NCBI RefSeq assembly: GCF_030848805.1
Contig: NC_092361.1
Span: 19,551,406-19,615,405, forward strand
Reading direction: 5' to 3'
Source of the DNA: Temnothorax longispinosus
Lineage: Eukaryota; Arthropoda; Insecta; Hymenoptera; Formicidae
Length of the DNA stretch: 64,000 bases
Each line of letters begins with the position of its first letter. Position 1 is the first letter of the stretch. The notes below the pieces were generated by a model that worked only from the letters and a program-made list of their open reading frames with translations, made no database searches and was not told where the DNA came from. A program made the translations under genes and the position numbers. Of this stretch, positions 28,325-41,150 are shown one piece after another.

Positions 28325-28352
<28 letters not shown>
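28325..28352. repeat. (TC)14 microsatellite
   Basis: Perfect TC run of 28 bases, preceded by a (TTC)n run from about 28313. The flanks have no coding support. Confidence 0.97.
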
Positions 28353-28356
<4 letters not shown>

Positions 28357-28359
28357 TCC

Positions 28360-31300
28360 TTCTCTTTGTCACCCCTTAAGCGTCTCGTGAAAGTCGAAAG
28401 AAAACGATCCGAAATAATAAAATAAAATAATTCTAAACTTCGCCGAAGTCGTTAAGGATTCATTTATGATACAATTCTCAGAAATATAAAACGATTCAAA
28501 TCGCACGTTGTCGTTATTATTACTATTGTTAACGAATTGATAGATATCCGAAGGACCATTATATTTTCTGTTATAATTGCGCGGAGAATGAATCATTCGT
28601 CACGCTACAACGACTCGACCAAATGACTCGAACTTCCCACTGTGCCTTTTGGCAGCAATCACTGTCAATCATCAGCGTGCATCGCGTTTGCGTTACCCCG
28701 AGATAATCGGTGAAATATTCGAGAATCGATGTGACAGGTAGATTGAATAATTAATAATTTCCAATTGCAATGAATGCAAATTAAGCTCGTGTCACGCAAT
28801 TATATAATAATCGTATTCTCTGCAATTTAAAATTATCGTTTGGAAAAGTGGAAGATATTTTTTTGTCACATATATATATTCCAAATGTAAAATTTCAACA
28901 ATGCCGAAACATCTTAGAGCGGCTTCTATGGAAGCAACCCTAATTTGTCATCGTGATTTATCAAATAACGTTAAAACAGTGATTCTCTTTATTCATTGAT
29001 CAAGCATGCCCATGATAACTTGGCGTAATTATGACTGGAGATTCACGGCACGTGAAGCGTTAAGGACAAATGAATATCTATTACAAGTTTTAAAGGTGCC
29101 AGAGATTTCTGGCGTTTAATTAAGATCAAGCAGCTGCGGGAAGTAAGACGCTCGGTGACGCGACAAAATGTTGAAGATAAGTACATCAACAAAATAGCGA
29201 GAATTTAGAACCGTAGCCGTGACGAATTCAATTTGTCGCCGCGACACAAACTACACAAAGGCCCGAAAGCTCTCAGCCACCTCGGTAGCGCGTATGTTAT
29301 CATTCTCACTATATCCAATTTCTGCAGCAACAGAGACAAGGAGACAGCAATGTTGATGGAACTCAAAGACTAAACATTGGGAACATTTCCGCCATTGTAA
29401 TTTATTGTTCGCATCGAGAGATAAATCTAGATAAAGCATTTGAAGTTACTTCATATGCACTCGTAGCAATTATATGCGCGTCGAAAATTCTACGAATGCT
29501 CAATAGAAGGAACTCTTCTCTTATGACTTAAAAATGTACAGAAATGTCAACGCCATCGTTATCGCGACAGTTTAAGCAGCGCAAACATTGCTAGATCCTC
29601 GTTTCGTTGAGGGACCTAATCGAGGATTCGTGAACGTCTGCTACCGTGCCGTCAAATGAGCACGCTCGTCCTACATCGATACTCATCGTTTCGATATCGT
29701 CCGGCGTGGTTACGCGACAGGAAACGGAAACGGAATGAATCGCGGACGAGCGCGCTTATCGCGCTGCTTTATCCATCGCGCTAATTTTTATTATTGCCAT
29801 GTTTATAGGATGTTACGCGGTCGCAACGATTCTAATATCTGGCCACATCCTATCCGGGAAAAAAATTTCTCTCTCTCTCTCTCCCTCCCTCTCTCTCTTT
29901 CCATGATACTTCTGTCTAATAATATACTACGGAAGTAACTTCGTTTGTATCGTATTTAAATCGGACGATGAACGTTCCAATAGATATCACATGCGAGTGA
30001 CACATAGACTTAACGAAACCAGCATCGAAAATAAAGAAATCCCCGCGTTTTCTGACGACGTTCTTCGTCGTCGTATTGCTCGCGCGGGTTCGTGATTCAG
30101 ACGCGCGACTGAAGTGATTTATTTTCGGCGGGGCGAGCGGGACGCTTTCCGGAACGCATGATTTAAATGCGCGATGCGCGAGCCTGTCTTCGAGGGTGAC
30201 GGACAGGGTGCCGCGGGGACAGCGTGGATCGCTCACAATGTCTTGTTGAAATTACAGACGTGCCGTAACGGAGTCGACCGTTGGTGGTCGAAGTTACGAT
30301 TCGCATACATAAGATTGGTAGCTCTAAAACATTGAGATAATGAGTCACGGAAAAACGTTTGCAATCGCAAATCATCGCCAGTTCATTCCGCGTGTCGTGG
30401 GTAACACATTTGCAACATAAAAAATGAAAAAAATATCTATTACAAGTTTTCGTATACGTGGAGGAATCAGAGTTTCTATAGCAGTGAAATTAGTCGCAAT
30501 GGAGAACAGAACTCTTCTAATTATGACCTAAAAAAAATAGAAGCAGATATCGCTCAAGATTAATTATTCAAGGCTGTCGAGAGACAATTTAATCTTTACT
30601 GATGTCAAAACTTGTTGATCGAAACTGCGGAGTCGATTGATAAATGTAAATTGATAATTCTTATCAGTTAACAAGACGCTCTCGGAAAAAGATAGCTGGT
30701 GGAATATGTCTCGCTTTGTGACGCTTTCCGAAAAAATAAGAGGAACTTCTGGGTCGCGCGCGTGTACCGCCAACTAAAGTATGGCGTATACGCGGAAGCA
30801 AAGCGTCCACGAATGCGTCTTGTTCGAGTTCTGGGTAACGTCATGTATAATCAGATACTCGTACGTATAATATTATAAAACACTTAAATTGAGAAATCTA
30901 TATTCGTGCAATGTTTATGTTCAGAATCAGTAAGCACGTATCAGGTATCCAAAATTGTTAGCGGAGTAAAGACAGTATCAGCTACAGCAATATATACATT
31001 GACGCACGTGTCTGATAATTATCGACCCGTCATAAACTAACGTACTTCCGAAGTCTCCATAATTCATGGGCGTACTCCCGAGTATCGCGCAACCACCCCT
31101 CTCTGAGATACCCGCGTCCTCGTCCCCCTCTTTCGGAGACACTATCGCATTATTTACTCCTCATTATCGTCCTTAAATCATCCCGTCGCTCGGGAGGGAC
31201 TTGAAACTGCCATTACCTCTCTTTAATCGACGAATAATAAAAATCATTCCGGTGCTCCACGGCGCGCGATGGCTTCTCAATAAAGACATTGTCCGCGGAG

Positions 31301-31360
31301 CAAATTCTTATCCGTTAAAAGGCATCGTCGGCGAGAACAGAACGCGCGCCATCCCCTTCC
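28360..31360. other. Non-coding stretch with a diverged internal duplication
   Basis: An exact 19-base match links 29073-29091 and 30432-30450, and a second, weaker match links about 29501-29548 and 30498-30545. No ORF with a domain. Confidence 0.55.
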
Positions 31361-31860
31361 TATCCTCGAGACAAGGGGACGGACGAACAAGGACCAAGGA
31401 TACGACGTTGACAAGAGGAGGGACGGGATCGGAGATTATCGGCTCCGGGATTACAACAGGCTCGAAGGCTTCGAAGCAAACGATTTTCCTCGCGCGGCGA
31501 CAACAGAGACGGGGAGGGGGAGGGGGGCGCAAAGGGAACAGAGGAAGGGCGGACGGTGGTTGAAGGCGACAGAAAAGGAGGAGTGGTTGTTATTGGCTCT
31601 AAGGAGGATACTTATTGAACTCTTAGCGGCGTTTTTATCACTCCTTTCTCACGCGCGCGCCGCTTTAAGTGTTTTTGGCTTTGTTTAAGAACTCGTGTAC
31701 AGCCCCCGCCACCCCCCGCCCGCAATCGTGCCGCTGTGTTTTCGCCCCTCTCGCATTATACACCCTTAACAGGTTACGCTTCCTCCCACCATTCCCGCCA
31801 CACTCCTTTTCCTTTACCGCAAGATTTTTACGGGCTCGACCTCCTTGCACGCCGCTTCGT
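31360..31860. other. Purine block followed by pyrimidine block
   Basis: 31360-31610 is purine-rich (aggaggga, ggggaggggg). 31630-31860 is pyrimidine-rich. The 120-codon plus frame at 31201-31563 is Gly/Arg/Thr-rich and has no recognised domain. Confidence 0.7.
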
Positions 31861-31899
31861 AAACCACGCAAAGTGCACGGCACTAAAGGGTGCAACTAC

Positions 31900-34400
31900 C
31901 ACTTAGGCTCTTCCTGACCACTTCCGGGGAAAAAAGGCTTCGAGTAGCGGCGGGTAACTCGTATTCTATATTACCTCTCGAAGATTTATCGACTTGGATA
32001 GCTCTATATGCCTTATTCAAGGCCTGTGGCAGTTTGATCTATATAGCAAGTATCCTTCTTCTATAGCTTGGAATGAGCGAAAAGAAAAACAGATTCTTTT
32101 GTAACATTAATAAACTATTATTTTTTTTATCTATAGATTTGTTATCATTAATAAAAATTTACGCATTAATATTTTGTATATAATTACTAATTTTATCAAT
32201 GTAATAGAATTTAAAGAAATATTTAAATCCCAAATACGTAAGTTATGCAATGACAATATATACGTCAGACGCAGATATAACATTTCATTACGCTACATAA
32301 ATTTATACATAATTACCTACTTATACAATTAATTAACTTTAATTGCACATCAGCCAGAAGCGTAACAGCTCGGCATACCTCGCGATGCCCTCTATCCCTA
32401 GATAAAATGAAACCCAAGAAAATGGAGCCGCCCGTACGAGACGACCGTAGTTTATTAGGTCGAATATTTGGCGGTAAAAGTGAGAGATGACCGTCATTAT
32501 CTCCATTCATCCGTGTCGCGCGGCAGCTGCACGTTGCAGATCGAGATTGCAGCGGGCAGTTAGACGAGAGCAATGTTACTCGCGCAGCTTCTCGGAGACG
32601 CACGGAGTTTGCACGGTCGTCGCGGCTATTTTTGCCGAGAGCGAAACCGCGCGCGCGCGCGCGCACGCTCGCCCTCCTCTCCCCAGGGTTATTTACCCTC
32701 CCGATAAATATACGATAATGTTATCGTATAGCGCGGGGTTCCAAAACCGCGGGCGAGCGAATCGTAATAGAAAATTTGCGCCTTGCCATTTGCCACATTC
32801 TGGGCGCTTTAACGACCCGAGCAAGCCGATCGGATCCATACGACGTGCCGCGTTCGTCGTTACTAAATATATGCCGAGATGCGCCTATTCAATCGGACGC
32901 GACGTTAATGGACAACGCTGAAAAGCGATACGGCGCGAGATCCCCGGCGCGTTACGGCTTTTCTAAATTGACTTCGTTATCTATTTCGATAGAGCTGATC
33001 GGGTATCATTAGTTACGTTCGCTACTTATAGCTGCAGGCAGGAGTTCGTGTAGTTTCGCGGGAAACGCGCGGCGAGGTAATTTGAAACGTTTATCGCGAA
33101 TCTAGGTCCCGATCGTGTATCTTTCTCGAGAGAAAAATGCCACGCGAGAGAGTTGCGAAACGGCTCACCCGAATTCATTACCTGCCGTTTGTATGCCAAT
33201 CATGTTGCCTAAATGCGAATCGCCATGTAAAACCCACAATCACTTCTGTCTCCATAATTTATATACCAATCTACTTATAAATAAATATAATTTGTAAAAC
33301 ACAAGTAGGAAGTTTCGTATGGTGAATGACGTACAAAGAGCTAGCTCTAAAATCTTAGGTATTATACTTTTATCGGTTAATACTATTTCCATAATCTTTG
33401 AATTAATAAATAACGTTCCCCTTTATATAATATTCTTCAATAATGTTAAATGTAATATAATATTTATTACACTTTTACTAAGATTCTTATTAAGATTACG
33501 CTTTTAATAAGATTCTTATTGACATTAAGATTAAAATTTGATTATACTTAATATAGTATTTCAATATAATACTGACATAAAATTCCTAATAATTGATTGC
33601 AATTTGTCGCAAAAGCTGACGTTCTTTCCCGTATATTATTTTGTATCGAAATGTATTGTATTCAGCTAACTTTCGAGAAAATTGCAAAGATTTTCCGTCT
33701 ACGTGGCTATTAATTTAAAAAATTTAGTTGAAAAGTATGCTATTTGAAGCGTCTGAGCGACGACACAACAGTCGGTTAGAAAGGGGTGAGTGTCAGGCAT
33801 GCGTGCGGTATACGAACGTGATTGCGTGGAACAGAATTGCGTAGGCGGATAAAGAAGGAGAGGGACAATAATCCACCGAATGCGGATATCGAACACGAGC
33901 AACGTTAGTCATTCACCTCAACATGCCGCGACTCACGCGTGTCTGCACACAGAAATCGTACTAGCATACACGCGGTGGTTTTGCACGCAGCAACCCCCGG
34001 GTTGGTTAAGCCGTGCGATCGCTCGTGAAGGAACGTTCGATTTGTCAATCCTTTCGCAAATCATGAGAGATCTGCTTTTCTTAATTACAGTGATACTATC
34101 TCATTATCTCATTATTTACGTTGTTGTTGTTAATAAAGAAAAAATTGTATACATATGGGAAGAAAAAAATTTTGTAGGAAACATTGAAATATACTAATAA
34201 TTTTTTTCTTATCAGAGACGATTTATTGCGTTACTGACTATTTTAGAAGAAAGAGTATTAACTTGTTATTCTTTTATTTTTAATTAAATATTAAGAAGAA
34301 AGTGGGAACGAGGAAAGAGGAGGAGGGAGAAGTTCAAGATTACAATCACCGTCCCACACTCCACACGGCAATACACGAGAGAGCAACATTTTAGCGGAAG
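31900..34400. other. Non-coding stretch next to the ct exon
   Basis: Alternates AT-rich islands with a CpG-rich segment (32500-33120) holding the CG tract. No exon recognised in either direction. Confidence 0.6.
32648..32664. repeat. (CG)8 tract
   Basis: Alternating CG run of 17 bases, a potential Z-DNA former. Its survival argues against strong CpG methylation decay at this locus. Confidence 0.95.
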
Positions 34401-34423
34401 GGTTCGAGTTTGATCTAACGCAC

Positions 34424-34621
34424 CTCTTTGTCTTTGGCCTGCAACTCCTCGAGGTTGCTGTTCGGCGTCCTTCTGGGATTGCTGGCATCGTGTACCTGTT
34501 GTTGATCGCTTCCCTGCGGAGGCTGAGACAATTGGTGTCCCTCAGTCTTGGAATTGTTGTCATTCGTTGCGGCGAGCTGTTCTTTTAGCGCGGCTATTTC
34601 TTTCTCCGCCGAAGTCGCTCT
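34424..34621 (-). CDS. ct: Internal coding exon of homeodomain factor Cut (N-terminal coiled-coil region)
   Basis: This exon encodes 66 residues starting RATSAEKEIAALKEQLAATN and ending EELQAKDKE. The start matches the known Drosophila Cut segment with the pattern RAT-AEKE-x3-LKEQL, and vertebrate CUX1 (RAEVAQREAETLREQL). The end matches the later AAKDKE of fly Cut, so both ends of the piece are recognised. Between them lies a polar linker rich in Q, N and S, as in insect Cut. The first 20 residues have coiled-coil character. Splice signals agree on the minus strand: a pyrimidine-rich acceptor ending cttcttgttacag at 34622, and donor AAAGAG followed by GTGCGT from 34423. Both junctions are phase 0. 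Cut is a nuclear transcription factor that specifies external sense organs, Malpighian tubules, wing margin and dendrite identity. The CUT repeats and homeodomain are not in this window. Confidence 0.88.
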
Positions 34622-36021
34622 CTGTAACAAGAAGAAAAGACGATAATGAATGTTAACGTTCGTAATATACCAGTATATCAATTCGGTGAGAATTGAAAAT
34701 CGCCGAGAGAATTGAAAATTTAATTTTCTCGGTGACTTAATCAAACATGCGAGACGAAGATCGTATTACGTTAAATTGCAAAACTGATTCGAGTCACCTT
34801 AACAATATCACGCGATATAGACGAGCAGTATTGGCATTTTTTATCAACTCTACCGATATAAGTTCTTTATACCGCGCACATTTGACGAACTAATTTTCAA
34901 GACTAATTAATAGAAGAACGGAAAAATATCACCGCTCACGAGTTAATAATAAGCGATAGTCCTGTTCACCGAGACATAGACACTTTGTAATTCGCGTGGA
35001 AGTTGTACTCCATTTCACTTTAAAGAGGTTTAATTTTGCAACGCAGCCGGAGTTTTAACGGCGCAGACGATTGCGCTTAAGGTGTACACTCTGTGCAAAT
35101 TTTTCACGGTGGTCCGGATCGTTAAATTACCGTCGCGGAGCCGTGCGACGCGAAATCAATCAATTCTCGCCGGCTGCACCTAATTTCGCGGCTACGAAAA
35201 GCCGGCAAAAATAGAAACGACGGCCCGTCGAGCCGCGCGAGGCTGCTTTGATATTCTCAGCGCAGGAAATAGTAGGCTGGCGTCGCAGTTTCTTTGATCC
35301 TGGACATTGTAACGCACTTCGTCGTTCTATAATGTAATTCTTTAATGTTACCGGAATTCGAAGACTGTCCCCCGGAGAGTTTACATCAAACCACCTGTGC
35401 AATATCTCGTCCGCGTTAGAACTATATATTTATTCGCGAAGTTGGCTCCTATACGTGATTAAGAATTACCTTTCTTTTCATTCTATGTATCGCATATCGC
35501 ACGTCATACGGTAAATTGCAGTAACAACTAGAAATACTATATATTGCCATCAATATTTTTGCGAGTTCAACTGTTACTTAATATACGTAGTGTAAACATC
35601 GTTGCCGCTATAACATGTCAGTTACAATAATTACATTCTACACATATCATAGCGTTTCTGCATTTCTGCTGAAATCGCTCATGCATATCGATACATAAAA
35701 GAGCACTGTTTCGTCAAAAGCGACGAAGGCGTAACTCTCGCAAGGAGACCATTAACGACGAAATACTTTTGGCGACTATATCTGCTTTTGCCAGATCTCT
35801 GGCAAAGAGCTCGTTAATTAGCGTGCCGATGTGCGACGTCTGCCGCGACGTTACCCCTTTATCAACGTAAAGCACAAACGAGTGTCGTAAGTACACGGAG
35901 ACACGATGAAACGAAAGAACCGGTCCGGCTCTTTCAAATCAAAACTTTTTCATCGATAGGGAAAATGGGAGAGTTGATACGAAAATAACGAAGGCACCGT
36001 TAAGCACAGAAAGGGGATTAC

Positions 36022-36082
36022 CTTTTTAAACTTTCCCCATAAAGTATCTAATAAATATTGTTCGCCGCCCCCGTTGTTCCAG
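36022..36082 (-). CDS. Candidate ct exon immediately upstream of the recognised exon
   Basis: This 61-bp stretch reads one leftover base and then 20 codons, WNNGGGEQYLLDTLWGKFKK. It ends at a consensus-like donor (AAAAAG followed by GTAATC) in phase 0, the phase needed to join the recognised ct exon 1.4 kb downstream. In fly Cut the residues just before the RAT-AEKE exon contain W, then EQ-IYLL, then FW. The candidate has W, EQ-YLL and LW in the same order, but carries three extra residues before the junction. The weak points are the acceptor, AAG with a poor pyrimidine tract, and a TAA three codons upstream that excludes a longer frame. It could be a divergent or alternative 5' exon, or chance. 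Confidence 0.25.
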
Positions 36083-36099
36083 CTTGGATATTAATTATA

Positions 36100-38400
36100 G
36101 CAAGCTTTTATATTCAAAGTAGCTCGGCCCTCGAACCGGCCTATACCCGGCTACATTCGCGGCATGTACACGCCGGATAGTTACCCCTGCCTGCAATTCT
36201 TGTCCTCTCTCCGCGACTCTCTTTCGTCTCCTCTCTTTTCCCGCTGTCCGCTTTATCCACGTTCGCGGCAATTCGATAGAAGGCATCCGGGAAGGGATTC
36301 GGGATCGATCGGTCGAATCAAACAGGTTATACCGCTTCTGTACCGGCTCACCGCGTCGGAAGGGAAACCGGACCTGTCGCTTCTACGATCAACAATTGAG
36401 CGTCGATGACGTAACCCACCGATCCGTTCATTCATTAACAAGTTCGAGTTACGCTGACAATCACGATCGACAATTCGCTATCTTTCCGAGTGCACAGCCT
36501 ACAATCGACCTACAGGAAAAGAGTGTAGACGGAAAAAATGAATAGATTTAATCATAGGTGTTAACCAACGCCGTAGACGCTACTTGTCTTAATGTAAGAT
36601 AATATTGGTTTCGAGCAAAAGTGCAACTACTGAAAATAAAATGAACAACGTCGAAAGTTTCGTTCAGTTTATGCGATACGCGGCATCGACGTGTGTATAT
36701 CGATTCGTCAATGTGTATGACGTCTCGTGAGACACACATATGGCGTCGCGATCGGCGAACAGTCGGGAGAGGTGAGGACGAGCATCGAGCATGTAGCGTG
36801 GACGAAGTCAGAGGCAAGAGGCGAGAGAGAGAGAGAGAAAGAGAGAGAAGGAGGGAGAGAGAGAGAAGGAGAAACAGAGGCACCAGGCTACAGCAGGCAA
36901 GTAATGACCCATTGTTTCCTGCAAAAAGCCTTGACGATGTTATCGATAATTGCGAAATGATACGGGAAGCATAAATACATATCTGAGAGCGAGCCGTAAT
37001 ATACGGCTGTTCGAATGGCGGATGCGTATCGATAGCTGCCGTCTGGTAGCATCCTGCGTATTTGTCACGTGGACACACGTCAGGAAACTGATGTTGGCGG
37101 TGGGGAAAATTCCGAGGACTCGCGGCCTGATAGACGGAGGATCGAGAGAGGTTCGCCGATAACGATCGTCCTCCCGCGCGGAGCTACCGTGATCGTTACA
37201 TTAACAGCGGAAGTCGTTGGCGGATAATGATTTTCTTTGAGCGTCCCGAACGATCGAGCGGTCGACGGTCATAACGCGCGATTTAAACGTAAAAGATTCT
37301 GCCGACGATGATTTATAGCGCCAAATGCGTATCACGCCGATGCATCTCGTTATTGTTGTGCTAAATATTCACCATCGCAAATAAGCGAATGGCGATAAGT
37401 GCGCGTTCCTATTTTGTAATTAAACTGCATTGCGATGTATGACTAATTTATATTTCCCACTACATTTATGTACCGCCGGAAATAGGAAGCACAGCGCGTT
37501 TTTATAAAAAGCGTTGTGATATAAGGATCGACATCATCGATCTAATGTTTTCGCTTTAATGGGAAACGGTATGAATAAATTAAATTGTGCACAGAGCAGA
37601 TTATTGCTTAACATCGCTCGGACATACAATACCGTACTACATTTCTTTTAGGTCATAATATATATCATAGGCACAAGTCAATATTTAACTTCGATAAGCT
37701 CTGCAAGTGGCCGTTGCTAAAGTTTCCGAACTTGTCGAAACGGATAGTAATGATGCCATTAGTAACGAGATCGCGATACCGAGAATAATAGACCGGCCGC
37801 GTAATGCTAGCGGGGGAAACTTTACATTGCCTCATGGCGGCAATATAAGTATCCCCGTTATAGTTTCGTAGAACAATCGATCGCCTTCACAACATGACGG
37901 ATGTCTGATAAAAACTGACGTGGTTCGGTTTTGTTGCGTGTATGCCATGCGGCTTCGGAATCGCTCGTATAGTACGCCGCCGCCGATAGAGCGCTCTTAG
38001 ACCGCCCGTAGCTTGCAGCGATATTTTACCGTCGAATTCGTAATTACTTTAATTGGCTCCAGATGCTAATTAATGACCTAAACATATGCCATGTTATATA
38101 GATCCGGCCCGATAGGGCGACCTATACACCGCGGAGTCAGGATCCGGGGTGAGAACGCATGTGTTTGTCATTACATGCACTACGACGATTTTATCGCTTC
38201 TGAATAACATCCTCTACCCTTGCCGCGCTTCTCGCGCTCTACACTCACCGTATCAGATCCAGAAAGCGCCGATCGCCGATTAAAGTACCCGCGCATCGGT
38301 TTGTATTAATACCATTGTCCCGTTAGAAGAATACAAGCGCTCGTTAATCGCCCGATGATCTCTAGTGTATATTTCCAAGTACGGCATAAAAAAAATAATG
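36100..38400. other. Non-coding stretch
   Basis: Pyrimidine block at 36180-36260, GA repeat, and TATCGATA at 36941. A 176-codon minus frame (36548-37078) runs through the GA repeat as Ser/Leu and is not supported. Confidence 0.6.
36823..36890. repeat. GA-rich microsatellite
   Basis: Interrupted GA repeat inside short plus-strand frames that read as Arg/Glu/Lys low complexity. Those frames are artefacts of the repeat. Confidence 0.93.
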
Positions 38401-38420
38401 TAATATCGATTTCATTGATC

Positions 38421-38793
38421 GATTTCATTGATCGTGCCAATTTGACAAACACATTAACCTTTAGCTGAAAATCGTGTAGGTCTAACATGACCGTTGCCGG
38501 TTAAGAATTTGATAATCTCGGAATAAAATGACAAACTTGCTTTACTCGTCGTACATTGTTTGCGTCAGCGAGAAAACGAATCGAAATTGAGCAGCTGCGC
38601 TGACCCGATTTCATTGATCGTGCCAATTTAACAAACACATTAACCTTTGGCTGGGAATCGTGTAGGTTTAACATTACCGCTGCCGGTTAAGAATTTGATA
38701 ATCTCGGAATAAAATGACAAACTTGCTTTATTCGTCGTGCATTGTTTGCGTCAGCGAGAAAACGAATCGAAATTGCAGCAGCTGCGCTGACCC
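38421..38793. repeat. 186-bp tandem duplication, two copies
   Basis: Copy 1 is 38421-38606 and copy 2 is 38607-38793, directly adjacent. They differ at about nine positions plus one inserted base, roughly 95% identity. A further 14-base partial unit (cgatttcattgatc) precedes copy 1 at 38407. Shared sequence includes a CAGCTG E-box near each end and a central stretch (ataatctcggaataaaatga) that is identical in both. No ORF spans both copies. Confidence 0.95.
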
Positions 38794-38799
38794 GAGAAC

Positions 38800-41150
38800 T
38801 CGCGGAAGGAATGGCGAGCGTAGCAAAATACACGGAGCGGATTTCGTGACACGATCGAATTACTTCGTTACGGACGCACGTCAGATCGGCGATTGGGCGC
38901 CCGTCGTCCTCGCCTATCATTACAAGATGCTACTGGCAGCAGCCGCCGCAGTCTCGATTCGATCGTCCGACAGCATCGATTACACCAGCCGCCTTTCAAC
39001 CCTGAAGAGGGAAGAAGGTGAGCAATCGCGCGATGTGTGCCGGCACTTGGATCGGGTCGATCGCCGTACCGTCGAGTCGAGTCGAGTCGTTTCGTCTCGG
39101 TCTCGACGCCCGTCTTACACCCCTTTTGCAAATTGACGGTTATCCGACGGTTATCCACGGTGCCCGGCTGCGTCGATCGATCGGTACTCACTGATTCGAC
39201 ATAGGGACGTAAGGGAATCTCAGTTCCTTGCAACACGCGCGCGGACGCAAGAACCTTAACTGCGGGATTACCTCCTGCATCTATATATATTGTATGGTCA
39301 CGCACTTTGTGCGATCGCCGCTTCTACCGCCGGCGACGAGAGTCGAAAGAATCGATTTCCTACGCGCTATATCGTTGCATAATGGCCGACTGTAAATGCG
39401 TCTGGGTAGACGTCTTTTACCTGTTATACTGCTGCGATCATTCGAGCTTTCTATTATTGGAGTAACTGTTATATACTCGAAAAAGTGCACGAGTATTTTT
39501 AATTTATTATTTATAAATGTATATCGTTACTTTCTTCTAATTTTCTACACTTTTTAAGTTTATTTTCATGAACACATTAAAATCCATAAAAATATAAATT
39601 TTTGCAATAAATAATAACAATACATTAATAAGATAATGGTACTATATTCTCGACCAGATCTGAATTATCATTTAAAATATCGTCAGCAGACGAATAGACA
39701 CAGCAGACATTTATATATCTCGGAGATTGACCGGCGGGATATTAATCTCCGCGCAGTCAATTTCAGGTAACTCCAGAATAAGATTTTTCGACTCTCGTCG
39801 TCTTCTTCCTTTTTTACCTTTCTCTCTCAGCCGTCGAGCAAAGAAGATTGAGAATCGCAAAAAGCGGCTCTTTCAGTCGATTCGACCGTCATGGCGAGTT
39901 GAGTTTATCTCTCAGGTCGTTATAAAGTCCCAAGGTTTAACAACAAAAGCTACGGTAGATTTGAAAGCAAACCTTATGGTTTCATCTCTTTATAGTTCTT
40001 TATAGATGACTTTTATGTAAATCATTGTGTGTACAATTCAAGAGAAGACTGAAACTATATAACATCCTCTTACGATGAGGAACATATTCGTGTGTAAAGT
40101 CGACGCGAGCATGTCTGATATTTGCCCCGTCGAACGCCGAGCATTCTTTGTGCGCCGAACGCGGAATCCCGAATAGATCACGCGCCTTTGCCCTCACGCG
40201 TTCTCGCGTCTATTTTTATCTTCACCGCGCCCGACATCATCGACACCACTCTTCTTTTTTTTCTCTGTTTATTTCTCGCCGGTTGACTAATATAAGAGGC
40301 ATGGGAAATTCCGAAGCGAACAGAATCGCGAAGACGTCCGATCGATCGCTCACGCGAAATGTCAAATCTCGATCGACGAATAATGAGCGGGATAATGAGC
40401 ACGATAAAACGTCGGTGATAGACGGTGGGATCGCGCTATAAAACGCTGTCGAACGTCGGATTCGCGGGGGATAAGAACCGGCGAACAAGAACACGACATT
40501 ATGCCATTGTCAAATCAATATACGTATCATCATTGCTCCTGCTATAAGGAAAGGCCATTCCGTGAATACCGGCGCATTTCTCGCACAATCTGCCTCGCGT
40601 GATGCCTCCAGTTTTCATCATGCATAAAGATACATCTTCCTTCCCACCACCTTCAAGTCGCAACTCTCTTCCAACTGTAGTTAAAAACGTGTACGTAATA
40701 ACTAATAGTGCATTCCATCAATTCCCCGATACCGCCTTTTCGTGACAAACAATGACAAATGAGTAACCGCGGAAAGCCCGAAGTAATACCGCGCGATAGG
40801 CGGAAGAAAGAGAGAGAGTAAATTTATGCGGACATAAAGAATCGTAATGTCGCACTTTTGACTTGCAATTGCCGGTTGTAGCGCCGAGCAAGATCGCGCC
40901 CGTTCATTGAGGTTCATATCGCGTCTGCGAGCTACCGATCAAGCGTCGTGACCCATATTTCGAGCGCGTCCACTGACCGTATCTAAATGTTCATTAAAAC
41001 TACACCGATATTTTTATGACAGATGCGATGTTCGGGTGAGTTAAAGTTACGGTCGATCGATAGGTCGCCGGTCGATCGCGCGTCGCAGCGGCGCGGCTCG
41101 GCGTCGCGGCGACGGGTGTGTAATCGCGGTTGTCCACGAAAACTCCTCGC
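38800..41150. other. Non-coding stretch
   Basis: A 44-codon plus frame starting at 39636 ends at an agGTAAct sequence that could also be a donor. Neither reading has a family match. Otherwise CpG-rich DNA without coding support. Confidence 0.55.
39071..39089. repeat. (GTCGA)n tandem repeat
   Basis: About four units of a 5-bp repeat. The same unit (GAGTC) also occurs three times at 23201-23215. Confidence 0.9.

Larger units (their letters stand above)
1..34423 (-). other. ct: Long ct intron downstream of the recognised exon
   Basis: No segment on the minus strand here could be matched to the next part of Cut: the remaining coiled coil, the three CUT repeats or the homeodomain. The many short ORFs overlap one another on both strands, are rich in low-complexity Arg/Ser/Leu/Pro, and have no recognisable domain. 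The stretch contains the microsatellites, palindromes and skew blocks listed separately. That it is intron rather than intergenic DNA is inferred from the exon orientation. Confidence 0.7.

Noticed and set aside
36548..37078. 176-codon minus frame
   Set aside because: Its central Leu/Ser run is the reverse strand of a GA microsatellite; nothing recognisable on either side.
39636..39769. 44-codon plus ORF ending at agGTAAct
   Set aside because: Looks somewhat protein-like, but one ORF of this length is expected by chance and no partner exon or family was identified.
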